NCBI RefSeq assembly: GCF_000007825.1
Contig: NC_004722.1
Location: 574,501 to 638,500 of the forward strand
Reading direction: 5' to 3'
Origin: Bacillus cereus ATCC 14579
GTDB taxonomy: Bacteria; Bacillota; Bacilli; Bacillales; Bacillaceae_G
Length of the DNA stretch: 64,000 nt
Part shown: positions 1 through 8,407 of the stretch, in pieces
How positions within the stretch are numbered: position 1 is the stretch's first letter
Layout of the letters: every line of letters starts with the position of its first letter
The notes under the pieces: model-generated
Told to the model about the DNA's origin: nothing
The model's input: only the letters and a program-made list of their open reading frames with translations
The model's database searches: none
Position numbers and translations under genes: made by a program

Positions 1-19
1 CCATAGTTGTAACCTCCTT
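1..19 (-). CDS. 5' extreme end of a gene running off the left edge
   Basis: The complement of positions 2-4 is an ATG, and AAGGAGG lies 8 nt upstream of it (complement of 13-19). A gene on the minus strand therefore probably starts here and leaves the window after its first codon. Nothing can be said about its product. Confidence 0.6.
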
Positions 20-201
20 GGTCGATTTCAAATAAAATAAATCCATTACTTTTATAAGAGTGTGTATGTGTTTTGTTAGCAGTCTCTTTTAATTTGTAAA
101 AGAATGAAAAGATATATGCTACAATGTTTTGTTTTTTAATATGTAATGAAATTATATATTAACTTTATTAACTATTCAAGCCTTTAATATATTACATTTT
201 C

Positions 202-243
202 ATAACTAAAATAACTCCTCAATTGAGGAGTTATTTTAGTTAT
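202..243. terminator. 19-bp hairpin at the end of fdhD
   Basis: A perfect 19-bp inverted repeat (202-220 and 225-243) has an AATT loop. The fdhD stop codon (238-236, minus strand) lies inside its first arm. The T-rich part is in the second half of the stem rather than in a separate T tract, but position and strength fit a factor-independent terminator. Confidence 0.75.
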
Positions 244-1042
244 TCGATTGATAACCATCAATTCGATGTGGATGTGTGTAAATATTGCAGGATTCATTTC
301 TGATAAATCCTACGACTGTAATGCCTAAATCGTGAGCGAGTTGCAATGCTAGTTTTGTTGGGGCAGATTTAGATAGAACAATTTCACATCCGATTTTTGA
401 AACTTTGAGTAAAATTTCAGATGAAATACGTCCGCTAAATGCGATAATTTTTCCTTTAACAGATATATCGTTGCGTAAACAATGACCATATATTTTATCT
501 AATGCATTATGTCTGCCAATATCCATTCTTGATAGGAGGATTTTGTTTCGATCACAGAGCGCGGTATTGTGAACACCGCCGGTTTGGCGAAAGGTAGTGG
601 AAGATTGTTGTAACGTATTCATTAAGTAAAAACATTCTTCAGGAGTAATTTTTACATGTATATCATGTAAGTCTTTTGCTTTTGCTGCATCGTTTACGAA
701 AATAAAACCTTGTCTACCTTTTCCGCAGCAAGAAGTGACGTATCGTTTATTATATAAAGTTTGATAGAGCGGATTCACTTTTGATGATTTTACATGGACA
801 ATTCCGTTATCTTTTTGAACCCATAGTTCTTCAACATCGTTATAGGAAGAAATAATCCCCTCGGAAATTAAAAAACCAATTACCATATCTTCAATATAAT
901 TTGGTGTGCATACGACTGTTACATATTCTTCACCATTCAATTTAATAGTAATAGGAGATTCTGTAACAATCTCATCAAGTTGTTTTGAAAATGTACCAGA
1001 TTGATAACGTACAATTGTATAAGTCTCTTGCGTAGGCCCCAT
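236..1042 (-). CDS. fdhD: Formate dehydrogenase accessory sulfurtransferase FdhD
   Basis: FdhD proteins pass sulfur from a cysteine desulfurase to the molybdenum cofactor of formate dehydrogenase. They act in the cytoplasm and are needed for an active enzyme. The 268-residue product has the family CC-G-KGR segment near residues 105-110, which carries the sulfur-accepting cysteines, and a later GRISSE stretch typical of the family. I chose the ATG at 1042 because AAGGGG lies 6 nt before it; an ATG 69 nt upstream has no such site. It is transcribed away from the formate dehydrogenase gene at 1343, sharing a 300-bp intergenic region with it, which fits its role as that enzyme's maturation factor. 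Confidence 0.93.
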   Translation of the reverse strand: MGPTQETYTIVRYQSGTFSKQLDEIVTESPITIKLNGEEYVTVVCTPNYIEDMVIGFLISEGIISSYNDVEELWVQKDNGIVHVKSSKVNPLYQTLYNKRYVTSCCGKGRQGFIFVNDAAKAKDLHDIHVKITPEECFYLMNTLQQSSTTFRQTGGVHNTALCDRNKILLSRMDIGRHNALDKIYGHCLRNDISVKGKIIAFSGRISSEILLKVSKIGCEIVLSKSAPTKLALQLAHDLGITVVGFIRNESCNIYTHPHRIDGYQSNN

Positions 1043-1138
1043 ATTTAATTCCCCTTTTATATGTATTTCTCTCCCACATTTATCATAAAACAATGGGAAA
1101 AATAAAAACACCTATTAACAAGAAGATCACAGATTATT

Positions 1139-1168
1139 TTGGTTATTATTGTATATGTACGATATAAT
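1139..1168 (+). promoter_or_regulatory. Candidate promoter for fdhF-yjgD
   Basis: The 300-bp divergent region 1043-1342 contains a consensus -10 hexamer TATAAT at 1163-1168. An 18-nt spacer separates it from a weak -35 TTGGTT at 1139-1144. No convincing operator or riboswitch was seen in the rest of the region. Confidence 0.4.
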
Positions 1169-1342
1169 AGAACTGTAGAATAGTGATATTTTCAAGCTTT
1201 CGTAGTTATACCTTATAACATCTAGAATCGACTTCATAAGAAAGTATTTGGGTAGAGCGTTTCAAAAATATGTACAGTAATGCGATTTTGAAAACGGATT
1301 CATGATTGTGTTGTACAGTTGGTTGTAAGGAGAGGGGAAACT

Positions 1343-4279
1343 ATGGCAGAACAGACAGTCCGTGTAACCGTCGATGGTAAAGAATTTTCTGCATCAGGTG
1401 AAAAGACGATACTACAATTATTTAACGAGAGTAATTTGGAACATCCTCAAATTTGTCATGTACCAGAAGTAGATCCAATTCAAACTTGTGATACGTGTAT
1501 TGTAGAAGTAAATGGAAAGTTATTGCGTGCTTGTTCAACGAAATTAGAGAACGGTATGCATATCGAAAGGCAGTCCCAGCGTGCAAAAGAGGCACAGACT
1601 GAGGCAATGGATCGAATATTAGAGAATCATCTACTGTATTGTACCGTTTGTGATAACAATAATGGTAACTGTAAAGTCCACAATACAGTACATATGATGG
1701 GAATTGAGGAACAGAAATATCCGTATGAGCCAAAAGTAAGTGCGTGTGAAGTGGATATGTCACATCCGTTTTATCGATATGATCCAAATCAATGTATTGC
1801 TTGTGGACAGTGTGTAGAAGTATGTCAAAACTTACAGGTTAATGAAACAATATCGATAGACTGGAGCTTAGACCGTCCACGTGTTATATGGGACAATGGT
1901 GTAAGTATAAATGAATCATCTTGTGTAAGTTGCGGGCAATGTGTAACAGTATGTCCATGTAATGCGTTGATGGAGAAATCAATGTTAGGTGAAGCTGGAT
2001 TCATGACTGGATTGAAACCGGATGTGTTAGATCCGATGATTGATTTTGTAAAGGATGTAGAGCCGGGATATAGTAGTATTTTAGCAGTTTCAGAAGTAGA
2101 GGCTGCGATGCGTAAGACGAAAGTGAATAAAACAAAAACAGTTTGTACATTTTGTGGTGTAGGTTGTTCATTTGAAGTATGGACGAAAGACCGCCACATT
2201 TTGAAAGTGCAGCCTGTTTCAGATGCGCCGGTTAACGGTATTTCAACATGTGTAAAAGGCAAATTTGGATGGGATTTTGTAAACAGTGAAGATCGTATTA
2301 CAAAGCCATTAATTCGCCAAGGAGATATGTTTGTTGAAGCTTCATGGGAAGAGGCTCTTGAAGTTGTTGCATCCAATATGCAGCATATTAAATCAGAATA
2401 TGGAAGTGATGCATTTGGGTTTATTTCTTCTTCGAAAGTAACGAATGAAGAAAATTATCTTATGCAAAAACTAGCCCGTCAAATATATGGAACGAATAAT
2501 GTAGACAACTGTTCCCGTTATTGTCAATCTCCAGCAACAGACGGTTTATTTAAAACTGTCGGTATGGGCGGGGACGCTGGAACAGTGAAAGATATTGCGG
2601 AAGCAGGCCTTGTCATTATCGTTGGAGCAAATCCGACAGAAGGACATCCTGTACTTGCAACGCGTGTAAAACGTGCTCATAAATTACATGACCAAAAATT
2701 AATTGTGGCGGATCTTCGTAAACATGAAATGGCAGAGCGTGCGGATTTATTCATTCATCCGCGCCAAGGAACAGATTACGTATGGCTCGCTGGTATTACG
2801 AAATATATTATTGATCAAGATTGGCACGATAAAAAGTTCATAGCTGAAAATGTGAAGAATTTTGATGAATATAGCAAAATGGTAGAAAAGTATACGCTTG
2901 ATTATACAGAAGAAATTACGGGGATTTCGAAAGAAAATCTGAAAGAAATGGCTCGTATGGTATATGAAGCAGATGGTACTTGTGTACTTTGGGGAATGGG
3001 TGTAACGCAAAATACTGGAGGAAGTACAACTTCAGCAGCAATTTCAAATCTATTGCTTGTTACGGGTAATTATCGTCGTCCTGGTGCAGGAGCATATCCA
3101 TTACGCGGACATAATAACGTACAAGGCGCTTGTGATATGGCAACATTACCAAACTGGCTTCCAGGTTACCAAGCGGTTTCAGATGATGCGCTCCGTGCGA
3201 AATTTGAAAAAGCATACGGTACTACAATTCCGAAAGCACCAGGCTTAAATAATATTGCAATGTTACTTGCGGCAGATGAAGGAAAACTGCGTGGTATGTA
3301 TGTTATGGGTGAAGAAATGGCTTTAGTAGATTCGAATGCCAACCATGTACAACATATTTTAGCGAATTTAGATTTCCTTGTTGTTCAAGATATGTTCTTA
3401 TCGAAAACAGCTCGTTTTGCTGATGTTATTTTACCGGCAGCACCAAGCTTAGAAAAAGAGGGAACATTTACGAATACAGAGCGCCGTATTCAAAGATTAT
3501 ATGAAGTATTGAAGCCGCTTGGTGATTCAAAGCCAGACTGGTGGATTTTACAAAAAGTAGCTCGTGCACTTGGCGGGGACTGGAATTATGAAAATCCAAG
3601 TGAAATCATGGATGAAATTGCATCGCTTGCACCTTTATATTCTCAGGCAACATACGATCGTTTAGAAGGATGGAATAGTTTATGTTGGGGTAGCCATGAT
3701 GGTAGCGATACACCACTATTATATGTGGACGGATTTAACTTCCCAGATAAACTAGCTCGTCTATCATTAGATGAATGGGTACCACCAGTTGTAGCGCCAG
3801 ATGAGTATGATTTACTTTTAAATAATGGTCGTATGTTAGAACATTTCCATGAAGGGAATATGACGAATAAATCGGCTGGTATTTTATCTAAAGTATCTGA
3901 AGTGTTCGTTGAAATCTCGCCTGAACTTGCCCTAGAGCGCAATGTGAAAGATGGTGGTCTTGTAGAATTAGCATCACCATTTGGGAAAATTAAAGTACAG
4001 GCACTTGTTACAGATCGTGTAATGGGGAAAGAGCTATATTTACCGATGCATGCAACGGTAAATGAAGAGGCAATCAATATTTTAACTGGAACGGCGACAG
4101 ATCTTTATACGTGTACACCAGCGTACAAACAAACGATGGTAAAGATGCGTGTATTACGTGAAAAAGGGAATCGTCCGTTACCATCTTCAAACCCGAGAGA
4201 TAAAAAGCGTAATCCGCAAAACGGTGTTGAAATTCAGCAAAAATGGCAAAGAAAACAATACGTATCACTTGTGGACTAG
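1343..4279 (+). CDS. fdhF: Formate dehydrogenase alpha subunit, molybdopterin type (YjgC-like)
   Basis: This enzyme oxidises formate to CO2 at a molybdenum (or tungsten) bis-pterin centre. The 978-residue protein carries, in order, an N-terminal [2Fe-2S] domain (Cys38, 49, 52, 64), a His-Cys3 [4Fe-4S] site (His96, Cys100, 103, 110), two ferredoxin clusters (Cys151-161 and Cys194-204), then the catalytic domain with a further cluster (Cys268, 271, 275, 303). Cys394 sits where E. coli FdhF has selenocysteine, so this is a cysteine-type enzyme. The ATG at 1343 follows AAGGAGAGGGG; a TTG in frame at 1319 is less likely. The stop is 12 nt before a DUF1641 gene, the same pair as yjgC-yjgD of B. subtilis. 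No NuoE/NuoF-like subunit lies beside it, so its electron acceptor is not evident. Confidence 0.95.
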   Translation: MAEQTVRVTVDGKEFSASGEKTILQLFNESNLEHPQICHVPEVDPIQTCDTCIVEVNGKLLRACSTKLENGMHIERQSQRAKEAQTEAMDRILENHLLYCTVCDNNNGNCKVHNTVHMMGIEEQKYPYEPKVSACEVDMSHPFYRYDPNQCIACGQCVEVCQNLQVNETISIDWSLDRPRVIWDNGVSINESSCVSCGQCVTVCPCNALMEKSMLGEAGFMTGLKPDVLDPMIDFVKDVEPGYSSILAVSEVEAAMRKTKVNKTKTVCTFCGVGCSFEVWTKDRHILKVQPVSDAPVNGISTCVKGKFGWDFVNSEDRITKPLIRQGDMFVEASWEEALEVVASNMQHIKSEYGSDAFGFISSSKVTNEENYLMQKLARQIYGTNNVDNCSRYCQSPATDGLFKTVGMGGDAGTVKDIAEAGLVIIVGANPTEGHPVLATRVKRAHKLHDQKLIVADLRKHEMAERADLFIHPRQGTDYVWLAGITKYIIDQDWHDKKFIAENVKNFDEYSKMVEKYTLDYTEEITGISKENLKEMARMVYEADGTCVLWGMGVTQNTGGSTTSAAISNLLLVTGNYRRPGAGAYPLRGHNNVQGACDMATLPNWLPGYQAVSDDALRAKFEKAYGTTIPKAPGLNNIAMLLAADEGKLRGMYVMGEEMALVDSNANHVQHILANLDFLVVQDMFLSKTARFADVILPAAPSLEKEGTFTNTERRIQRLYEVLKPLGDSKPDWWILQKVARALGGDWNYENPSEIMDEIASLAPLYSQATYDRLEGWNSLCWGSHDGSDTPLLYVDGFNFPDKLARLSLDEWVPPVVAPDEYDLLLNNGRMLEHFHEGNMTNKSAGILSKVSEVFVEISPELALERNVKDGGLVELASPFGKIKVQALVTDRVMGKELYLPMHATVNEEAINILTGTATDLYTCTPAYKQTMVKMRVLREKGNRPLPSSNPRDKKRNPQNGVEIQQKWQRKQYVSLVD

Positions 4280-4291
4280 GGGGCGGAGATA

Positions 4292-4774
4292 GTGGCGAAA
4301 GAAATTACTGTAATTAAAAAGAAAGTTGTAACAGAGGAAGAACAGAAACAGCAAGTAGCAGATGAACTTCTAAATGAGCTATCTAATAATCGTGAAGCAG
4401 TAGAAGAAACGATGCAGCTTTTAGCACAGTTGCAGAAGGCCGGTATATTAGATGCGGCAATTAGTTTACTTGCTGCGAAGGAAGATGTTTCAAAAATCGC
4501 TGTGGAGCAATTAAATCGTGAACCCGTTAAAAATGCGTTAAATAATATGATGGGGGCAGGAGAAGCGTTATCTTCAGTTGACCCAGAAATAACGAAGCAA
4601 ATTACGTCAAGTTTAGTTACAGGATTGCAATTTGCAACAGACGAATTAAATAGTGGTAAAAAAACAAAAGTGATGGATTTCTTTAAAGTATTAAAAGATC
4701 CAGATATCAATAGAGCTATTACATTCGGTTTTAGCTTCTTGAAAGCATTTGGACAAGGGTTAGAGAAAAAATAG
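4292..4774 (+). CDS. yjgD: DUF1641 protein, formate dehydrogenase partner (YjgD-like)
   Basis: This 160-residue, mostly helical soluble protein has no signal peptide or catalytic motif. It matches the DUF1641 type that is repeatedly encoded directly downstream of fdhF-like genes in Firmicutes; a role in enzyme assembly or electron transfer is presumed, not shown. The start is a GTG at 4292 with GGGGCGGAG upstream, 12 nt after the fdhF stop, so the two genes form one operon closed by a terminator at 4784-4815. The helix near residues 60-110 contains the G-AG-ALSS stretch typical of the family. Confidence 0.85.
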   Translation: MAKEITVIKKKVVTEEEQKQQVADELLNELSNNREAVEETMQLLAQLQKAGILDAAISLLAAKEDVSKIAVEQLNREPVKNALNNMMGAGEALSSVDPEITKQITSSLVTGLQFATDELNSGKKTKVMDFFKVLKDPDINRAITFGFSFLKAFGQGLEKK

Positions 4775-4783
4775 AATAGATGA

Positions 4784-4815
4784 AAAAGTGATGGGAAGTA
4801 GCCATCACTTTTTTC
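4784..4815 (+). terminator. Terminator of the fdhF-yjgD operon
   Basis: An inverted repeat pairs AAAAAGTGATGG with CCATCACTTTTT, with a short loop and a following T run, just after the yjgD stop. Confidence 0.85.
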
Positions 4816-4929
4816 ATTATATGTATAAGAGTGTTCATGTTAAGCGGAATATATTATTATTAAAAAGATGGATTAGAACTGGAAATATGGAATCCATCTC
4901 AAATACCGTTTTAGAATTTGGAGGAATAT

Positions 4930-6801
4930 ATGCAACACCGTAAAAAACTATCTATACCAGGAGTAATGAGACATTCCTTTCAAACAGTTAAATTTGCTTT
5001 TTGGAATGTATTAACTTTTCAACTTGCTTATAAATTATTAGCAGCGATTGTGTTTGTTCCACTATTTGGAATCATTTTTAATAAATTATTGTATTTTGGT
5101 GGTTATGCAAATGCGACAAATGATGAATTATTAGCGTTTTTAAAGACGCCTTATGGCATCTTAGCAATCGTAATTTTATCATTGTTAGCACTGTTTCTTA
5201 TCTTTACAGAATTTGCGGTGCTTATTATTATTTCGTATTTCGCTCATAAAAGACAGAAGGTGAAATTACGTCCGATTTTATATAAAACGGTAACGTATTT
5301 ACCTACTCTTTTCACATATTGCTTACCAGGATTTATTTTATATGCTGTCGTATTGTTGCCTCTTTTAAATATGGGATATGAAACGGCATTAATCCCGCAA
5401 ATTCAAATTCCTAACTTTATTACAGGAGAACTGTTTAAGACAACGATGGGACAAGTTGGTTATTACACGTTCTTTGCTGTAGTCGCGTATTTGAATCTTC
5501 GATGGATTTTCGTTCTACCTATTGTTGTTTTAGAGCAAAAACCATTTCGCGTGGCAGCACGTAAAAGTGCAACTTTAGTAAAGGAAAGCTTTTTTAAAGT
5601 ACTATTCTTTTTAGTAGGATTTTTTATCTCAATTGGAATTGTATATGTCGTGTTTTTGGGAATGTATTTATTGTGCCTATGGGGTGTTTATGAATTTACA
5701 AACCCGAAAGGAACATTTGCATTATTAGCTGAATCAACGATTTCTGTATTTTTAACGAGTACATTGTATTTATTCAGCTTTATCGTGACGCCATTTTATA
5801 TTATGGCGATTACGCGATTATACTTACAAAAGGTTCCAGTTGAGGATGTTTTATTAGAAGAAGGATTAGATTATTCGAAAACGAAAGCAGATAAATGTTT
5901 CTTCCAAAAACATCGTTGGAAATTCATTGGCGTATACATTGTAGGAATTATTACTGCGGGAATGGTCGTTGCCTTCATTGTAACGTTTATTTCAAATTCG
6001 TATAAAGAACCGATTATTATGGCGCACCGCGGGTATATATCAAAAGGCGTAGAAAATACGAAAGAAGCTGTGCAAGGTGCTATTGATGCAAAAGCAGACT
6101 ACGCTGAAATAGATGTATTACAAACGAAAGACGGTGAACTAGCGGTTATACATGATTTGAAGCTGAAACGTCTCGCAAATGCCAATGTGCATGTGTCAGA
6201 TTTAACGATGGCGGAGTTAAGGCAGCTTACCCTTAGTCAAGATGGACTTTCAGGACAAATAAGTACACTTGATGAAATCATTAAGCTAGCAAATGGCAAA
6301 ATCAAACTTAATATAGAAGTGAAGCTTCATGGGGGCGAAAAAGATTTTGTAAACAAAGTCTTAAAAACGATTAAAGATAATGAATTTGAGAAGCAATGTG
6401 TAATTCAAACGTTACACTATCCACTTATTAAAGAGTTTAAGCGTGCAAATCCAGATATAAAAGTAGGGTATATACTGTATGCAAGTAGAGCTAACTTAAA
6501 GAATGTGAAGGCTGACTTTTACGTAGCAGAAGAATATATGTTAAATAAGAAATTAGTAAAAGAAGCAAGGAAGTTAAACAAACCAATTTACGTATGGACA
6601 GTAAATGATATGGAAAATTTAAAGGCATATTATAAGTTAAACGTAGATGGTATTATAACCGATTACCCTGAAGATGCACGTGAAACAATTAAGATGTTAA
6701 AAGAGCAAGAAGCGGAAGAAAGTGATCTGTTTGATAAAATTACTGAAACGACAGATGATTTATTTTCTAAGTTATTTATAAGTTACCCAGCTGCTAGCTA
6801 A
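4930..6801 (+). CDS. Glycerophosphodiester phosphodiesterase with N-terminal membrane domain
   Basis: The 623-residue protein has two parts. About the first 345 residues are a multi-helix membrane domain (glycerophosphoryl diester phosphodiesterase membrane domain type). The remainder, after a last membrane segment near residue 340, is a GDPD TIM barrel starting at MAHRGY, with the E-N-T and E-x-D metal and acid residues (AEIDV) and a second His in VIHD. GDPDs hydrolyse glycerophosphodiesters to an alcohol and glycerol-3-phosphate; this enzyme would act at the membrane, probably on its outer face. The ATG at 4930 follows GGAGGAA, better than the in-frame TTG 12 nt earlier. It is a single gene closed by a strong terminator. 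Confidence 0.9.
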   Translation: MQHRKKLSIPGVMRHSFQTVKFAFWNVLTFQLAYKLLAAIVFVPLFGIIFNKLLYFGGYANATNDELLAFLKTPYGILAIVILSLLALFLIFTEFAVLIIISYFAHKRQKVKLRPILYKTVTYLPTLFTYCLPGFILYAVVLLPLLNMGYETALIPQIQIPNFITGELFKTTMGQVGYYTFFAVVAYLNLRWIFVLPIVVLEQKPFRVAARKSATLVKESFFKVLFFLVGFFISIGIVYVVFLGMYLLCLWGVYEFTNPKGTFALLAESTISVFLTSTLYLFSFIVTPFYIMAITRLYLQKVPVEDVLLEEGLDYSKTKADKCFFQKHRWKFIGVYIVGIITAGMVVAFIVTFISNSYKEPIIMAHRGYISKGVENTKEAVQGAIDAKADYAEIDVLQTKDGELAVIHDLKLKRLANANVHVSDLTMAELRQLTLSQDGLSGQISTLDEIIKLANGKIKLNIEVKLHGGEKDFVNKVLKTIKDNEFEKQCVIQTLHYPLIKEFKRANPDIKVGYILYASRANLKNVKADFYVAEEYMLNKKLVKEARKLNKPIYVWTVNDMENLKAYYKLNVDGIITDYPEDARETIKMLKEQEAEESDLFDKITETTDDLFSKLFISYPAAS

Positions 6802-6821
6802 ATGCTAGCAGCTGTTTTTTT
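6788..6821 (+). terminator. Terminator after the GDPD gene
   Basis: The stem pairs CAGCTGCTAGC with GCTAGCAGCTG around a TAAAT loop and is followed by seven T. The stop codon of the gene lies within the loop region. Confidence 0.92.
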
Positions 6822-7056
6822 GTGAAAAGAATATATCTCTAAAGTATTGAGTAAAGTAATAACTGTATATGTATACGTTATCGCTTAGGTTTCTTACATT
6901 GTTAAATTATTGTCAAATAATAAATGATTGCTATTTATTTTGAAGCAGTATAATAAAAATAGAGTGAAAGATAATGGAATGACACGAAACCCCTAATAGA
7001 ATCAATGTTTTATATATTTACACTATTCTAAATATAAAAACTTTAGGAAAATGATA

Positions 7057-7093
7057 TGTTAGCGTTTTCATAACTTTTAAGTTATGCTAGAAT
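7057..7093 (+). promoter_or_regulatory. ald promoter region with cre-like site and dyad
   Basis: In the otherwise featureless 349-bp gene-free stretch 6822-7170, TGTTAGCGTTTTCA (7057-7070) matches the CcpA cre consensus TGWAANCGNTNWCA with one mismatch. It overlaps a possible -35 (TTTTCA, 7065-7070) spaced 17 nt from TAGAAT (7088-7093). Between them lies a perfect 8-2-8 dyad (CATAACTT/AAGTTATG, 7069-7086). Carbon control plus a specific regulator of alanine dehydrogenase is inferred. Confidence 0.45.
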
Positions 7094-7170
7094 AAGGACA
7101 TAAGTTATTAATTATTACAAAAAGAAAAAAGAATCTCTTTTTTCTGTTAATTATAAGGGGGCATTTCATT

Positions 7171-8304
7171 ATGCGTATTGGGGTACCAGCAGAAATTAAA
7201 AACAACGAAAACCGTGTGGCAATGACACCAGCAGGTGTTGTACATTTAATTCGTAACAATCACGAAGTATTCATTCAAAAGGGTGCAGGTTTAGGGTCTG
7301 GTTTCACAGATGCTCAGTATGTTGAAGCAGGAGCAAAAATTGTTGATACAGCTGAAGAAGCTTGGAATATGGAAATGGTTATGAAAGTTAAGGAACCAAT
7401 TGAAAGCGAATACAAACACTTCAGTGAAGGCTTAATCTTGTTCACATACTTACACTTAGCTCCAGAGCCAGAATTAACAAAAGCTTTAATCGAGAAAAAA
7501 GTTGTTTCTATCGCATATGAAACAGTACAATTAGAAAACCGTTCATTACCATTACTTGCACCTATGAGTGAAGTAGCTGGTCGTATGGCTGCACAAATTG
7601 GTGCACAATTCCTTGAGAAAAACAAAGGCGGTAAAGGTATCTTACTTGCAGGTGTTCCAGGGGTTAAACGTGGTAAAGTAACAATCATCGGTGGTGGACA
7701 AGCTGGTACAAATGCTGCTAAAATTGCAGTTGGACTAGGTGCGGATGTAACAATCATCGACTTAAGTGCAGAACGTCTTCGTCAATTAGATGACATTTTC
7801 GGAAACCAAGTAAAAACTTTAATGTCTAATCCTTACAATATTGCAGAAGCTGTTAAAGAGTCTGATCTTGTAATCGGTGCAGTATTAATCCCAGGTGCAA
7901 AAGCTCCAAAACTTGTAACAGAAGAAATGATTAAATCAATGGAACCAGGTTCTGTTGTTGTAGATATCGCGATTGACCAAGGTGGTATTTTCGAAACAAC
8001 TGACCGTATTACAACTCATGATAACCCAACTTACGAAAAACACGGCGTTGTTCATTATGCAGTTGCAAACATGCCAGGTGCGGTTCCACGTACATCAACT
8101 CTTGCATTAACAAACGTAACAGTACCATATGCAGTACAAATTGCTAACAAAGGCTACAAAGAAGCTTGCCTAGGCAACTCTGCATTACTAAAAGGTATTA
8201 ACACATTAGATGGCTATGTAACATTCGAAGCAGTTGCAGAAGCTCACGGTGTAGAGTACAAAGGTGCTAAAGAATTATTAGAAGCAGAAACAGTATCTTG
8301 CTAA
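7171..8304 (+). CDS. ald: Alanine dehydrogenase
   Basis: Ald catalyses the NAD-dependent oxidative deamination of L-alanine to pyruvate and ammonia. In Bacillus it is used for growth on alanine and during sporulation, and alanine is also the main spore germinant. The 377-residue length is standard. Residues Lys74 and His95 match the catalytic pair, and GGGQAG at 174-179 begins the NAD-binding Rossmann fold. The ATG at 7171 has AAGGGGG 9 nt upstream. An amino acid permease gene follows about 100 nt downstream, separated by a hairpin, so the two may be partly co-transcribed. Confidence 0.97.
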   Translation: MRIGVPAEIKNNENRVAMTPAGVVHLIRNNHEVFIQKGAGLGSGFTDAQYVEAGAKIVDTAEEAWNMEMVMKVKEPIESEYKHFSEGLILFTYLHLAPEPELTKALIEKKVVSIAYETVQLENRSLPLLAPMSEVAGRMAAQIGAQFLEKNKGGKGILLAGVPGVKRGKVTIIGGGQAGTNAAKIAVGLGADVTIIDLSAERLRQLDDIFGNQVKTLMSNPYNIAEAVKESDLVIGAVLIPGAKAPKLVTEEMIKSMEPGSVVVDIAIDQGGIFETTDRITTHDNPTYEKHGVVHYAVANMPGAVPRTSTLALTNVTVPYAVQIANKGYKEACLGNSALLKGINTLDGYVTFEAVAEAHGVEYKGAKELLEAETVSC

Positions 8305-8353
8305 TAGAAGCATTATACAAAACAAAATCGAACAATATATAAAACAACATGAT

Positions 8354-8384
8354 AAGAGCTAAGAGTGAAGATCTCTTAGCTCTT
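8354..8384 (+). terminator. Hairpin between ald and the amino acid permease
   Basis: A perfect 12-bp stem (AAGAGCTAAGAG with CTCTTAGCTCTT) has a 7-nt loop. It is not followed by a long T run (CTTGG follows), so it may be a weak terminator or an mRNA processing barrier. Confidence 0.55.
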
Positions 8385-8407
8385 CTTGGCAAAAGGGGGC
8401 ATACATC

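Noticed and set aside
1825..2376. Long open frames opposite fdhF (also 3643-4077)
   Set aside because: They lack an RBS, have low-complexity Ser/Thr-rich translations and lie fully within a well-conserved gene on the other strand.
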